From Arthrobacter bambusae (lineage in GTDB: Bacteria > Actinomycetota > Actinomycetes > Actinomycetales > Micrococcaceae): a stretch of 64,000 nucleotides of DNA. Below are positions 1 through 8,859 of the stretch, piece after piece. The stretch lies in the NCBI RefSeq assembly GCF_022606295.1, contig NZ_JAHHZS010000009.1, positions 1-64,000 on the forward strand. The letters run 5' to 3'. Every line of letters starts with the position of its first letter. The stretch's first letter is position 1. The position numbers were made by a program, and so were the translations under genes. Under the pieces are notes generated by a model that had not been told where the DNA came from, searched no databases, and worked only from the letters and a program-made list of their open reading frames with translations.

Positions 1-129
1 GCCCTCAAACCCGGAGACCTGATCTTCACCGGCACCCCCGCCGGCGTCTCAACCATCACCCCCGGCGACACCATCACCGGCGGGATCGACAACATAGGCA
101 GCTTCACCATCACTATCGGAAGTCGCTGA
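1..129 (+). CDS. Fumarylacetoacetate hydrolase family protein, C-terminal end (partial)
   Basis: The reading frame is open from the first base and stops at TGA 127-129. It contains the segment GDLIFTGTPAGV followed by a short beta-rich tail, which is the usual C-terminus of fumarylacetoacetate-hydrolase-family enzymes (hydratases, isomerase/decarboxylases or acylpyruvases of aromatic catabolism). The metal-binding residues lie upstream of the window, so the exact reaction cannot be called. It may be chromosomal or cargo of the element to its right, because the left boundary of that element is not visible. Confidence 0.75.
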   Translation, partial: ALKPGDLIFTGTPAGVSTITPGDTITGGIDNIGSFTITIGSR

Positions 130-328
130 TGGCACCGAATGTGCCTGCCTCATCTGAGAATCCTTAATCTGGAGCGTGAACCCGTCCGGTTGCGCCCCGC
201 CAAACACTGCCTGCAGCCTCCCTCTTCACCCACCATTTTCAATCGCTGTATCCGCGGGCGCTCTCACGAGCGTCCCTGAACCACACGCCGGCTAAACGGC
301 GACCGCCGCCCATATGAGGAGCACAAAC

Positions 329-757
329 ATGGACGAAATTATCATTGTTGGAGTAGACGGCAGCCCGACAGCCAAAAAGGCAGCAGAGACCGCCCGCGAC
401 CTGGCGGCCGCTCTGTCCGTCTCGCTGCACGTGCTCTCCGCCTTCGACGGGGACCGCGCAGAGACTTACGGTAGCGGGAGCGATCAGTGGATCGTTTCCG
501 ACGCCGACGGCGCAGAGACCGTGGCCAGAACCGTGGCCAGATCGTTGGACAGCGACATCAAAGTGACCTACTCGGCGGTTCGCGGGAAGCCCGCTGAGGC
601 TCTTATCAAAGAGGCGGATCGCTTGGGCGCCCGAATGATCGTTGTAGGGAACCGCAGAATGCGCGGCATCGGGCGGGTCCTCGGCAGCGTGGCGAACAGT
701 GTCGCCCACAACGCCCCGTGCGATATCTACATCGCCAACACCTACTACGCGGGCTAG
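329..757 (+). CDS. Universal stress protein (UspA family)
   Basis: A 142-residue single Usp domain. It opens with MDEIIIVGVDGSP (first beta strand and nucleotide-loop Asp) and ends with the ATP-binding pattern G-2x-G-9x-G-S in GNRRMRGIGRVLGSVANSV. An in-frame ATG lies at 314, but the ATG at 329 is preferred because GAGGAG at 316-321 sits at ribosome-binding distance and the domain begins exactly there. Family members bind ATP and act in stress or dormancy adaptation; the target here is unknown. The gene stands alone between the FAH fragment and the insertion sequence. Confidence 0.88.
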   Translation: MDEIIIVGVDGSPTAKKAAETARDLAAALSVSLHVLSAFDGDRAETYGSGSDQWIVSDADGAETVARTVARSLDSDIKVTYSAVRGKPAEALIKEADRLGARMIVVGNRRMRGIGRVLGSVANSVAHNAPCDIYIANTYYAG

Positions 758-945
758 CAAGACTGGGTGCTCTGCTACGTTTTTTGCTGACTTTCGAGGA
801 ACTACAAGAGCCCACAGCATCAACCGGAAATCAACCCTGCCGATGGCGACTTCTCCGGCTACCAGCAGTGACGGTCTTCGCCTCCGACAATGACTCAACG
901 AATGACTGTTCACAGACCCGTGAATAGCCCAAGCAGGGCGTAGGT

Positions 946-983
946 GACCCACCGGAGGTGTCGCTCCGGGCAATAGGTGGGTC
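946..983. other. Nested stem-loop in the 3' non-coding end of the IS110 element
   Basis: GACCCACC (946-953) pairs with GGTGGGTC (976-983), and CCGGAG (952-957) pairs with CTCCGG (964-969) around GTGTCG. The two pairings share two bases, giving one compact hairpin or two alternatives just downstream of the transposase stop. It may be a transcript end for the transposase or a structural signal of the element's end. No T-run follows on the minus strand. Confidence 0.45.
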
Positions 984-989
984 CGGAAA

Positions 990-2219
990 TCAGGCTGCGG
1001 GGTCGATGACGACGGTGTGTCCAAGGTGTTCGAGTTGGGCTACCAGGCGGCGGATTTGGGCCTGCTCGTTCCGGCGGTGCATCCAGTCCGGCCCGAGGTC
1101 GTGGTAGGGCTCGTTTCGCTCGAGCATGTAGTAGGCGCCATCGAGGATTGAGTGCGCGCCGGCGACCTGTGCACGTCTGGGGCCGCGCCGGGAAGCGATC
1201 CGGGCCTGTTGCGACGCGAGATAGGTTTTCTTGCTGCGGGCCGCCGACGCCGCAGCCTCGACCAGTGCCGAGGTGAGCCACTTGTTTCCGTGCCTCGCAC
1301 GGGCCGGGGTCCTGCGCCCAGCCGACTCGTGGATCGCCGGCGCGACGCCTGCCCAGGCCGCCAGATGCCCCGCCGATGGGAACCGGGACGTGTCCCCGCC
1401 GGTTTCAGCGACAATGACTTGGGCGACTTTCAGCCCCACTCCCGGGATCGTCTGCAGCAACTCAATCTGACGGGCCCACGGCAGCGAAGCGGCCACAATG
1501 GCCTCATCCAGGCTCGCCAAAGCTGCCTCAACCCGGTCGAGGCGACCCAGCATTGCCGCAGCCAGCCGGGCATGGTCCGCATCGAAGTGACCGGTCAACG
1601 CCTCGACCAGGTCCGGGATCTTGGAGCGCATCTTTCCCTTCGCCAGCTGCGCCAAGACCTCCGGATCCGCCTCCCCAGCGATCAACGCCGCAAGCATCGC
1701 ACGTGCCGAGACCGTGGTCACCGACGACGCCACCGAGGAAATCTTGATGCTGGCATCTTCGAGCATCTTCTCCAACCGACCGGCATCCCTGGTCCGGTCC
1801 CCCATCAACTGCACCCGGTAACGCGTCAGCAGGCGAAGACGGCGGATCGGCGGAGGCGGCACGAACGATGGCCGGAGCAGCCCGTGCTCCAGGAGCTGGG
1901 CAATCCACTCGGCATCCTTGACGTCGGTCTTGCGGCCAGGAACAGCCTTCATATGCGCGGCGTTAAGCAGCCAACACTCCATCTGCTCTTCCAGTGCGTA
2001 AAACGCAGGCTTCCAGTACGTGCTGGTCGACTCCATCGCCGCCAGGGTCACTCCTTGCCCGACCAGCCAGTCCCTCATCAGCTCAAGCGAGCGGGTCATG
2101 GTCCGGAACGTCCGCGTCTCCCCGTGACGGCCACCGCCGTGCCCGGGCGTGCGCACGCACACCGTCACCGACTTCTTGCCGATGTCCAACCCGGCAACAC
2201 GCTCAAACATCACATCCAT
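990..2219 (-). CDS. IS110-family transposase (DEDD recombinase)
   Basis: A 409-residue protein. The N-terminal RuvC-like DEDD domain shows D12 (GLDIGK), E63 (AAMEST), D99 and D102 (KTDVKDAEW). A coiled-coil middle region follows, then a Transposase_20 domain starting at LLQTIPGVGLKVA (about 254-266) with a conserved-type Ser299 in the HESAGRR segment. The frame is open to 2399, but the Met at 2219 starts the conserved domain and the upstream codons encode unrelated, Cys/Arg-rich sequence. Related enzymes (IS621) act with a bridge RNA made from a non-coding end of the element. It appears intact. Confidence 0.93.
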   Translation of the reverse strand: MDVMFERVAGLDIGKKSVTVCVRTPGHGGGRHGETRTFRTMTRSLELMRDWLVGQGVTLAAMESTSTYWKPAFYALEEQMECWLLNAAHMKAVPGRKTDVKDAEWIAQLLEHGLLRPSFVPPPPIRRLRLLTRYRVQLMGDRTRDAGRLEKMLEDASIKISSVASSVTTVSARAMLAALIAGEADPEVLAQLAKGKMRSKIPDLVEALTGHFDADHARLAAAMLGRLDRVEAALASLDEAIVAASLPWARQIELLQTIPGVGLKVAQVIVAETGGDTSRFPSAGHLAAWAGVAPAIHESAGRRTPARARHGNKWLTSALVEAAASAARSKKTYLASQQARIASRRGPRRAQVAGAHSILDGAYYMLERNEPYHDLGPDWMHRRNEQAQIRRLVAQLEHLGHTVVIDPAA

Positions 2220-2518
2220 CAGAACCACCCACCCTTGAAGCGAGAATCGATATCGACGCCGCTTGCAGGATCCTCTGATCAGGAAACAGACCCACGTGCT
2301 CTTACGGCAACAATCCGGCACACCCACGGACCCCGCGTCATACACGTCTACGGGCTCACCCGCACCAATGTGAATAGACGTCACCAAGCGGCACCACAAT
2401 TCTCACTCCTCGGCCCGCGGAAGATCCTTCCCCGCGAGCTACACCTCTGGCATCCAAGGCGACGCCGTGAGCGCTGACTCACGGCGTGTCATGTCGCGGT
2501 TGTATCCAGAGTTGATGA
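2220..2518. other. Non-coding region between IS110 transposase and relaxase operon
   Basis: No convincing gene lies in these 299 bases. The part next to the transposase (2220-2369) would be the 5' non-coding end of the IS110 element, where IS110 bridge RNAs are encoded; it contains the palindrome TCGATATCGA at 2247-2256 and the paired GATC motifs near 2270-2280. The part next to the relaxase operon (2378-2518) holds a 10-bp inverted repeat at 2462-2487 that is a candidate oriT or regulatory hairpin. Confidence 0.5.
2462..2487. other. Inverted repeat upstream of the relaxase operon (candidate oriT hairpin)
   Basis: ACGCCGTGAG (2462-2471) and CTCACGGCGT (2478-2487) are perfect reverse complements separated by CGCTGA. 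The hairpin lies 31 bp before the first relaxase-operon gene. MobF relaxases of the TrwC/TraI group recognise a hairpin next to nic, and oriT commonly sits beside the relaxase gene. No T-run follows, which argues against a simple terminator. The nic site itself cannot be read from sequence alone. Confidence 0.4.
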
Positions 2519-3052
2519 ATGTACGTGAGCGGAAAGGTTTGCGAGGAGTGCGGGGACGGCTTTGAACCGACTCGCACCTCTCAGCGGTTCTGTTCGACGC
2601 GCTGCGCCAATAGGCAGCGTGATCGTCGACGGCGGCACCGGACGCAGAGAGCGACGGTTCCGCCGTCGAACAACAAGGGCCTCGAACCGGAGTGCGCTTC
2701 GGAGCTCGCCGCCCATCAACCTTGTGCGAGCCAAGAACGCGACGTACCCACAAAGATCTACCGACAGCGCATCGACACCCTCCAAACTTCCCTCCGATCT
2801 CAGTCATCAGACTTCGAACGCCTCGAAGCGGAGAACACAGAACAACGCGACCACATCACACTCCTCCAAAGGGAGCTCACCGGTCTGAAACGCGCCCAAC
2901 GAATCAATATCCAAGACCTGGCGCACGTCGCCGCCCGATTGGTTGCAGTCTCGCACGCACAACGCGTCGCACTAGACCGCGCAACGTTGGAAATCCTCCG
3001 CCGTCGTGGATGGAAACCCGCCCTTCGGCAATCCGCCATCCCCCGGCCATGA
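2519..3052 (+). CDS. Zinc-finger/coiled-coil protein coupled to the relaxase
   Basis: A 177-residue protein. The N-terminal part has CEECG and CSTRC (CxxC then CxxxC), a small treble-clef-type zinc finger, followed by a basic stretch RQRDRRRRHRTQR. Residues about 80-125 form a heptad-rich coiled coil (TLQTSLRSQSSDFERLEAEN and beyond). Its stop TGA at 3050-3052 overlaps the relaxase ATG at 3049, implying translational coupling. The architecture and position suggest a relaxosome accessory DNA-binding protein that helps the relaxase load on oriT, but no named family was recognised. Confidence 0.72.
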   Translation: MYVSGKVCEECGDGFEPTRTSQRFCSTRCANRQRDRRRRHRTQRATVPPSNNKGLEPECASELAAHQPCASQERDVPTKIYRQRIDTLQTSLRSQSSDFERLEAENTEQRDHITLLQRELTGLKRAQRINIQDLAHVAARLVAVSHAQRVALDRATLEILRRRGWKPALRQSAIPRP

Positions 3053-6000
3053 CCATGTCAATCGCGCGGCTTTCGGCCCAGTCGGGCCTGAAGTACCTGT
3101 TCAGGACCACGATGATGGACGATATGTCGCCTACTCCCCCGGACGCGACCACCTACTACATGAAAGCAGGGACACCCCAAGGGCGCTGGCTCGGCTCCGG
3201 TTTGCAAGGCATCCACCGCGCCAGCCGCGACGCAGTCACGGAAACCGACGCGAAAGCCATCTTCGATTGCGCGATTCACCCGGACACTGGTGCTCCCCTG
3301 GGCCGACCCCACGGACAACCCAGCTTCGCCCAAAAAACTCAAGGACAAACCAGCACGCGCCGCGCCGTCGCCGGTTTCGACCTCACGTTTAGCGTCCCCA
3401 AATCCGTGTCCGTGCTCTGGGCACTGAGCCCCCGGGCCCTGCAGGACCGGATCCTGCAGACCCACCACGACGCCGTCACCGCCACGCTTCGCTGGCTCGA
3501 GGAATCGGTCATCCACACCCGCGCGGGCCGGAACGGCGTCGCGCGCATCGGCACTCGCGGGGCGATCGCGGCGGCGTTTGATCATTGGGAGTCACGTTCA
3601 GGGGACCCGCAGCTGCACACGCATCTGGTCATCGCCAACCGCGTCCAGCGGATCACCGACGGCGTCTGGGTCACCCTCGACTCAAGGACGCTCTACAAGG
3701 CCGCGGTTGCCGCCAGTGAGCACTACAACGGGCTACTCTTCGACGCCCTCCACCGCCACCTCGGGACCGACCTCGACATCCGGGAGCCCGCAGCTAGCAA
3801 CCACAACCCCAGCCCGCAGCTCACCGGGGTCCACGACATATTGATCCACGAATTCTCCCACCGCTCCCGCCTCATCGATCAGGAAACCGACCGCCTCGTA
3901 GCCGCATGGACCGAGGCCCACGGCACACCCCCAACAGCGACAACCACCATCAAGCTCCGCCAGCAGGCAACTCTCTCCACACGAACCCGCAAAGCCGAAA
4001 CCATCGCGCCCCTGCACCAACTCTCCGTACAGTGGCGGGCACGCGCTGAAGCCACGGGCTTCGACCCCCGACTCGTGCTGGCCAACACCGTCCGGAGGTC
4101 GCGGACTGCCCCTTTCCGCTCGTTAGACTTCACCGCCGAGTGGGTGGACGCCGTCGCGTCGCTCACCCGGGAGCGGGTCGCCTCCAAGCGCGCCACCTGG
4201 AACCGTTGGAACCTCCTCGCCGAGACCGAACGGGTCTGCGTCGCGATCCGCTGCCACACACCGGAGGACCGCAACGCCTTGATCGACGCGGTCGCCACCG
4301 CTGCCGAAGCCCAATCGCTGCCCCTAAACGACTACCGGTACAGCGTCCCAGCGGACGCGCAGCCCGATCTCCGGCTCGGCAAGCGGAGCGTCTTCGACTT
4401 CCACGGTTCCCGTCTCTACACCGACACAACGACGCTCGCTTGCGAGGAGGCAGTCTTGGCGGCAAGGAACGACGGCGGCGGGCCGGCCATCCGCGCAACC
4501 CTCGCCATGGAGGCACTCGCCGGATACCAGCACCACGGTCGGTTCGGGCTGCATGAGGACCAGAGGGCCGCGGCCGCGGAGGTGCTGCTGAGCGGGAACC
4601 GGCTCGACGCCGTCGTCGGACCGGCGGGCACCGGCAAGACCACCACCCTCGGTGCAATCAAGGCCGCCTGGGAAGCAGAATTCGGACCCGGAAGCGTTGT
4701 CGGCCTCGCTCCCGCGGCGGCGAGTGCCGAAGTTCTGGCGCGAGAGCTGAGTGTGGTCACGGAGAACGTAAGCAAGTGGCTCTACGAGTCTGTCGGCGAG
4801 GGAGCCGGCCACAGGGCTGAGCGCTTCCTCGTGACGGCGGCGCGACTGGGCAATTCAGGGGCCCCAAGCACCCGTCTGGCGCAGGAAGCTACCCGGCTGG
4901 CCGCCGAGCAAAACAAGTGGCGGTTCCATCCGAACCAGTTGGTGGTCGTCGACGAGGCCTCGATGGTGTCCACCCTTCAGCTATCGGCCCTGGTGCATCA
5001 GGCCAGGGATGCCGGGGCCAAGCTCCTGTTGGTCGGCGACCCCGGGCAGCTGGATTCCATCGATGCCGGCGGTGTTCTCGGGTGGCTGGACCGGCAAGGC
5101 AAAACCAGCCAGCTGAGCACCATCTGGCGGTTCGAGCAACCTTGGGAACGTGACGCGTCGCTGAAACTCCGTGCCGGTGACTTCGCGGCCACCACCGACT
5201 ACGAGGGGCACGAGCGGATCCGGCATGGCACCTATCTGGAGATGGTCGACCAGGCCTATCTGAACTGGCAATCCGACATGCATGCCGGAAAGTCGTCCAT
5301 CCTCATTGCCGCGGACAACGACACGGTGAGCATTCTCAACGAACGCGCCCAAGCAGACCGCATAATCCAAGGCGCCGTGGACGCGGAGCAGACAGCACCT
5401 CTGGGCGATGGTCTGCGTGCCGGCCGCGGTGACACGGTCATCGCGCGCCGCAACGACCGCACCGTTACTGACAGCAATGGCGACTTCATCCGCAACGGCA
5501 CCCTGCTCGACGTCGTAGGGGCCGGCAGGCGCGACGGATCCCTCACCGTGGTCCGCAGGGACACCGGCGCCACCGTCACGCTTCACCGCGACTATGTTGA
5601 GTCTGCGGTTGAGCTGGGCTATGCGACGACCGCCCACCGCTCCCAGGGGCTCACGGTGGACGCCGGTCACAGCGTCGTCACACGCGGGCGCCTCACGCGA
5701 GAGCTGCTGTACGTGAGCATGACCCGCGGACGCACGGGAAACCACATCTATGTCTGCGACGATGACCTTACCGATGCCGAGCCTCTTGATCCCTCTTTGC
5801 AAGCGTCATGGCGGGAGATTCTGGGAGAAGTGCTCGCTGCCGAAGGTGCCGAGCGGACTGCCCACGAAGTCCGCGAGGCCGAACGGCTCAGTTCCGACAG
5901 CTTGGAACGGCTCAGCGCCGAATACGACTACCTCGCCCAGATCGCTGCCGCCGAGGACCTGACCAAGTTCCTCGAGGTTCACTGTCCCGGAACCATTGAC

Positions 6001-6609
6001 GAGATGCGACAATCCCCATCGTGGGGCGCCACCGTATCAGCCTGGCGCCGATCCACAGCAATCAACCGACCAAGTGCGCAGCGAGTCGTCACCAACGCAT
6101 TGGAGACGTGCACGTCAGCGAATGACGTCACCGCAGTCATCCATACTCGGCTCCGCAGCTTCCTCACCGGAATGCCCGCCGGCGGGCCTGATCCCCTGGC
6201 CGAGCCGATCCACACCGCTCGTCGTGATCTCGAAAGCATGATCGGCCAGGTACGGATGCGAATTCAAGACAGGGCAGACAAAGTCACCTTCGAGGCACTC
6301 ATGCATGACCCCGAATGGAAGCGGAACCTCCTGCGGATTCTCCCGCCAGGCGTGAGTTTGGATGACACATTCCCTCTGATCAGCAGAGCCGCCACCTACC
6401 GGGACAGATGGGGCATCGGCGGCTCACCCCATCCGCTGGGTCCTCTTCCGGCGGAATATGAGTGGGAACGGAAATCGCAGTACGAAAGCCTTCAACGCAT
6501 CATTGAACGGACCGCGTCCAGCTCCGTCGCGCATCAACGATCTGGCCCGCGGACAGAAGACTCGGTTGCGCAGGACGTCAGCCTTATCAATGTCGGTTGG
6601 CAACTCTAA
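3049..6609 (+). CDS. MobF-family conjugative relaxase-helicase (TrwC/TraI-like)
   Basis: A 1186-residue protein that would nick oriT, stay bound to the DNA 5' end and unwind the strand for transfer. The relaxase domain (about 1-300) has a candidate catalytic Tyr16 in LKYLFRTT, the segment TTYYMKAG, and the HUH histidines H179, H190 and H192 (QLHTHLV). A RecD-like SF1 helicase follows, with Walker A VVGPAGTGKTTT at about 522-533 and Walker B LVVVDEAS near 631-638; TTAHRSQGLTVD lies further on. The C-terminal 250 residues are helical. The open frame extends to 2692, but the ATG at 3049 overlapping the upstream stop as ATGA is the better start. Confidence 0.95.
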   Translation: MTMSIARLSAQSGLKYLFRTTMMDDMSPTPPDATTYYMKAGTPQGRWLGSGLQGIHRASRDAVTETDAKAIFDCAIHPDTGAPLGRPHGQPSFAQKTQGQTSTRRAVAGFDLTFSVPKSVSVLWALSPRALQDRILQTHHDAVTATLRWLEESVIHTRAGRNGVARIGTRGAIAAAFDHWESRSGDPQLHTHLVIANRVQRITDGVWVTLDSRTLYKAAVAASEHYNGLLFDALHRHLGTDLDIREPAASNHNPSPQLTGVHDILIHEFSHRSRLIDQETDRLVAAWTEAHGTPPTATTTIKLRQQATLSTRTRKAETIAPLHQLSVQWRARAEATGFDPRLVLANTVRRSRTAPFRSLDFTAEWVDAVASLTRERVASKRATWNRWNLLAETERVCVAIRCHTPEDRNALIDAVATAAEAQSLPLNDYRYSVPADAQPDLRLGKRSVFDFHGSRLYTDTTTLACEEAVLAARNDGGGPAIRATLAMEALAGYQHHGRFGLHEDQRAAAAEVLLSGNRLDAVVGPAGTGKTTTLGAIKAAWEAEFGPGSVVGLAPAAASAEVLARELSVVTENVSKWLYESVGEGAGHRAERFLVTAARLGNSGAPSTRLAQEATRLAAEQNKWRFHPNQLVVVDEASMVSTLQLSALVHQARDAGAKLLLVGDPGQLDSIDAGGVLGWLDRQGKTSQLSTIWRFEQPWERDASLKLRAGDFAATTDYEGHERIRHGTYLEMVDQAYLNWQSDMHAGKSSILIAADNDTVSILNERAQADRIIQGAVDAEQTAPLGDGLRAGRGDTVIARRNDRTVTDSNGDFIRNGTLLDVVGAGRRDGSLTVVRRDTGATVTLHRDYVESAVELGYATTAHRSQGLTVDAGHSVVTRGRLTRELLYVSMTRGRTGNHIYVCDDDLTDAEPLDPSLQASWREILGEVLAAEGAERTAHEVREAERLSSDSLERLSAEYDYLAQIAAAEDLTKFLEVHCPGTIDEMRQSPSWGATVSAWRRSTAINRPSAQRVVTNALETCTSANDVTAVIHTRLRSFLTGMPAGGPDPLAEPIHTARRDLESMIGQVRMRIQDRADKVTFEALMHDPEWKRNLLRILPPGVSLDDTFPLISRAATYRDRWGIGGSPHPLGPLPAEYEWERKSQYESLQRIIERTASSSVAHQRSGPRTEDSVAQDVSLINVGWQL

Positions 6610-6628
6610 ACTTGTCGGGAAGGAAGTC

Positions 6629-7189
6629 ATGGTTTCGAATCCAGCTATCAAGCCGAAAGTCGCGACGCCCGCCCTGATTCTCGCCAGCGCGGTAATTGCC
6701 CTATGCACGGTGTTCGTTTTGCAGAACCTGGCGGTAAGTTGGCCTCCAGATGCAATCCAAGTTTTTGGCTGGGCTGCCGTGCTGCCCTCCACCTTCATCG
6801 TCTGCATCATATGGTTGCTTCGGGCCAATCGCCGTCGCGATTGGCTGGCAAATGCCAAGCTAAGATGGAGCCACCTCGAGGAGGAGAGGCGAGCTCACGG
6901 GACGACGGCGGAAATCACAGTCCTCAGCATCGATGCTCTCGAACCCACCGGATCGTGGATCACCGTTAACTGGAACCGTTTCGGGCACGTTCAGCGCGTA
7001 TGGCTGGAAGCACTGGAAGAACCTATCTGGGCCGGATCCGTCCTGCTGATATCACCGGATCCGACCCAGATCAGGCCCGGTGCGCCTTGGCCGGCCACAT
7101 ACTATGTACAGGCTTCGAATTTCCTTGCCTGGGCGCCGGTAACGAAACTCCGTCAAAACCGAATATCAGACGCCGCGGCAATTCGATGA
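6629..7189 (+). CDS. Small two-pass membrane protein of the mobilisation operon
   Basis: A 186-residue protein with two hydrophobic segments (about residues 13-34, ALILASAVIALCTVFV, and about 42-63) and a soluble C-terminal half of about 120 residues. The start at 6629 is supported by GGGAAGGAAG just upstream; a longer in-frame start at 6458 would overlap the relaxase. It follows the relaxase stop by 19 bp, so it probably belongs to the same transcript. No family was recognised; a membrane-side role in mating-pair or relaxosome docking is possible but unproven. Confidence 0.65.
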   Translation: MVSNPAIKPKVATPALILASAVIALCTVFVLQNLAVSWPPDAIQVFGWAAVLPSTFIVCIIWLLRANRRRDWLANAKLRWSHLEEERRAHGTTAEITVLSIDALEPTGSWITVNWNRFGHVQRVWLEALEEPIWAGSVLLISPDPTQIRPGAPWPATYYVQASNFLAWAPVTKLRQNRISDAAAIR

Positions 7190-7491
7190 GCTTCAAGTAG
7201 TCAAAATCCCTCTTGCGCCGAGCTGAATTGATTGAAAGTGCTTCTCGTCGCGTCCGCTATCCGCGCGGCAGAGACCCGCAGCGCCCGGCGGTCGGGTGCT
7301 CAACACGGCGACCAACCAGTCGCATACCTGGCACCGGAATCCTCCGGAGTGTCCCGGCCTGCTCCCCCGGGAATTCGGCCTCCGGGCGGCCGCCGCGGCG
7401 TGCGGGATCCGCCCCCACTCACGGCCGCGCCCGACGCCGCCGGTAGCTGCGCAAGCCGCGGCGGGCGCATAGTGCTCGCGGACAGGGGCGG
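7190..7491. other. Intergenic region between convergent genes
   Basis: These 302 bases separate the plus-strand membrane-protein gene from the minus-strand nuclease gene. The sequence is very GC-rich with several short G/C self-complementary stretches, for example CCGGA/TCCGG near 7336-7349, but no hairpin followed by a T-run and no convincing coding frame. I see no assignable feature. Confidence 0.5.
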
Positions 7492-8859
7492 CTATTTGTA
7501 CCAGATTGCAACGCCGCCGTGGTGCGAGCATGTCCCGCTGTGGTTCGCGGAGAAAGAGAGTGTGCCGTCGTTGCACAGTGCTGTCGCTCCACCACCGGGA
7601 ACCGGGGCGGGAGCAGGAGCTGCCGGGGCAGGCGCCGCTGGCGCTGCTGGAGCCACCGGAGCTGGTGCTACGGGTGCGGCCGGTGCTGGTTCTGGTGCCG
7701 GAACGGGAACCTGCGCCGGTGGTTCCGGTGCAGGTGCGACGTCCTGGGCCGGGGTGTCGGGGGTGGGTTCAGGCGTTGCCGGTGGCTTCTGGTTCGTGGG
7801 GGCTGTCTCGTTCGTGCAGTCACCCAGGACGCGTGCCATGGCATCGTGTTCGGCTTGGGTCACCCACAGGTTGTAGGTGGCCTTGACGGAGATCTGCCGG
7901 GCGACGTAATCGCAGCGGTAGCTCTTGTTCGGCGGCAGCCAGGTGGCCGCGTCGCCGTCGCCCTTCTGGATGTTGGTGGGACCGTCGACGGACTGGAGGT
8001 TCAGCGGGTCGTTGGCGAAGGCGGTGCGCTGTTCCATGCTCAATTGCTGGGCGCCTGTCTGCCAGGCATCCCCAAGGGCGACGACGTGGTCGATCTGCAC
8101 GGCGCTGCTGGTCGAGGCGCCGCGTACGAAGCTGATGGTTTTCGCCGTGTATGGGTCGGCCAGGGTGCCGCTTTGGACCTTGCATTGGCCACTGTTGGCA
8201 TATGCGGTCCGTGTCAGGTCGCGTTTCAGCATGTCGTTGCGGGTGTCGCAGCCGTTGCGGTCGACATCGGCCCAGGCCTGGCCGAACTGGTCACGGTCGT
8301 ACCCTGTCATCGGTGCCCTGCCCTTCACCGGCAACGTGGCCAGCAGATCCAGGGCTTTGGTGGCATAGGCCGGCTGGGATTTGGGCGCCGTGTAGCTTGC
8401 CGACCTGGACAGCTCGGTCACTGTGTCCGGATCCAGCGGTGTTCCTGTCTCGGTTGCCGTCGGAGTGGGGGTGGGGCTGGAGCTCGGGGAAGCTGCGGTT
8501 CCCGCGAGTTTCTGGCTGTCGGCGCTGGTCGGAGACGCCTGAAGGCCATCGTTCGGCTTCGCCGGTGCAAGCAGGCCGCCGGTAATGAGGAGCACGAGCG
8601 CGCAGCTCAGGACGATAGTCCCGGCTTTGCGGCCCCCTGGCACCATCGCCCAGGAACGCCGGCCCGTCGCGACGACATAGAGACCTGTCAGGAAAGCGAA
8701 AATCCCGGCCATGATCAGGATCCCGCCGATACCGGACCCGAAAGCGGCGGGAACAAGGAAAAGGAGCAGGAGGATGCCCACGACAATCGTGGACACAGGC
8801 AGCCGGAACCGGCGCTTTCCCGGTGGTATGTGATTCGACAACACAAGATCCCCATTCAA
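7492..8859 (-). CDS. Membrane-anchored HNH-family nuclease with DUF3761-like tail
   Basis: A 455-residue protein. The N-terminus carries three hydrophobic segments (about 21-40, 43-64, 80-98), then a Ser/Thr/Pro linker, then an HNH-type nuclease domain (about 150-350) with the dyad D257-H258 in AVQIDHVVALGDAW and NDPLNLQSVDG. This resembles the GmrSD/DUF1524-like HNH proteins of actinobacteria. Next comes a Pro/Ala-rich stretch of about 60 residues and a final module with ALCNDGTLSFS, HSGTCSHHGG and VAIWYK, typical of DUF3761. The layout implies a surface-tethered nuclease. It is the last minus-strand gene of the ICE module. Confidence 0.85.
   Translation of the reverse strand: MNGDLVLSNHIPPGKRRFRLPVSTIVVGILLLLFLVPAAFGSGIGGILIMAGIFAFLTGLYVVATGRRSWAMVPGGRKAGTIVLSCALVLLITGGLLAPAKPNDGLQASPTSADSQKLAGTAASPSSSPTPTPTATETGTPLDPDTVTELSRSASYTAPKSQPAYATKALDLLATLPVKGRAPMTGYDRDQFGQAWADVDRNGCDTRNDMLKRDLTRTAYANSGQCKVQSGTLADPYTAKTISFVRGASTSSAVQIDHVVALGDAWQTGAQQLSMEQRTAFANDPLNLQSVDGPTNIQKGDGDAATWLPPNKSYRCDYVARQISVKATYNLWVTQAEHDAMARVLGDCTNETAPTNQKPPATPEPTPDTPAQDVAPAPEPPAQVPVPAPEPAPAAPVAPAPVAPAAPAAPAPAAPAPAPVPGGGATALCNDGTLSFSANHSGTCSHHGGVAIWYK

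Larger units (their letters stand above)
920..2377 (-). mobile_element. IS110-family insertion sequence with provisional ends
   Basis: The element is defined by the DEDD transposase at 990-2219. The ends are provisional: the octamer GTGAATAG occurs at 920-927 and again at 2370-2377 in the same orientation, bracketing a unit of about 1.45 kb, which suits IS110 elements. These elements lack terminal inverted repeats and share a short core at both ends. About 150 bp of non-coding sequence precedes the transposase start and about 60 bp follows its stop. An eight-base match can occur by chance, so the boundaries need comparison with an empty site. Confidence 0.55.

Noticed and set aside
1152..2477. 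441-codon plus-strand open frame opposite the IS110 transposase
   Set aside because: It is the GC-rich shadow of the transposase, full of Arg/Pro/His, with no domain signature or ribosome-binding site.
1..2520. Left attachment site of the ICE
   Set aside because: No copy of the tRNA-Leu 3' sequence of useful length was found here by eye.
7190..7491. Terminator between the membrane-protein and nuclease genes
   Set aside because: Only short GC pairings and no T-run on either strand.
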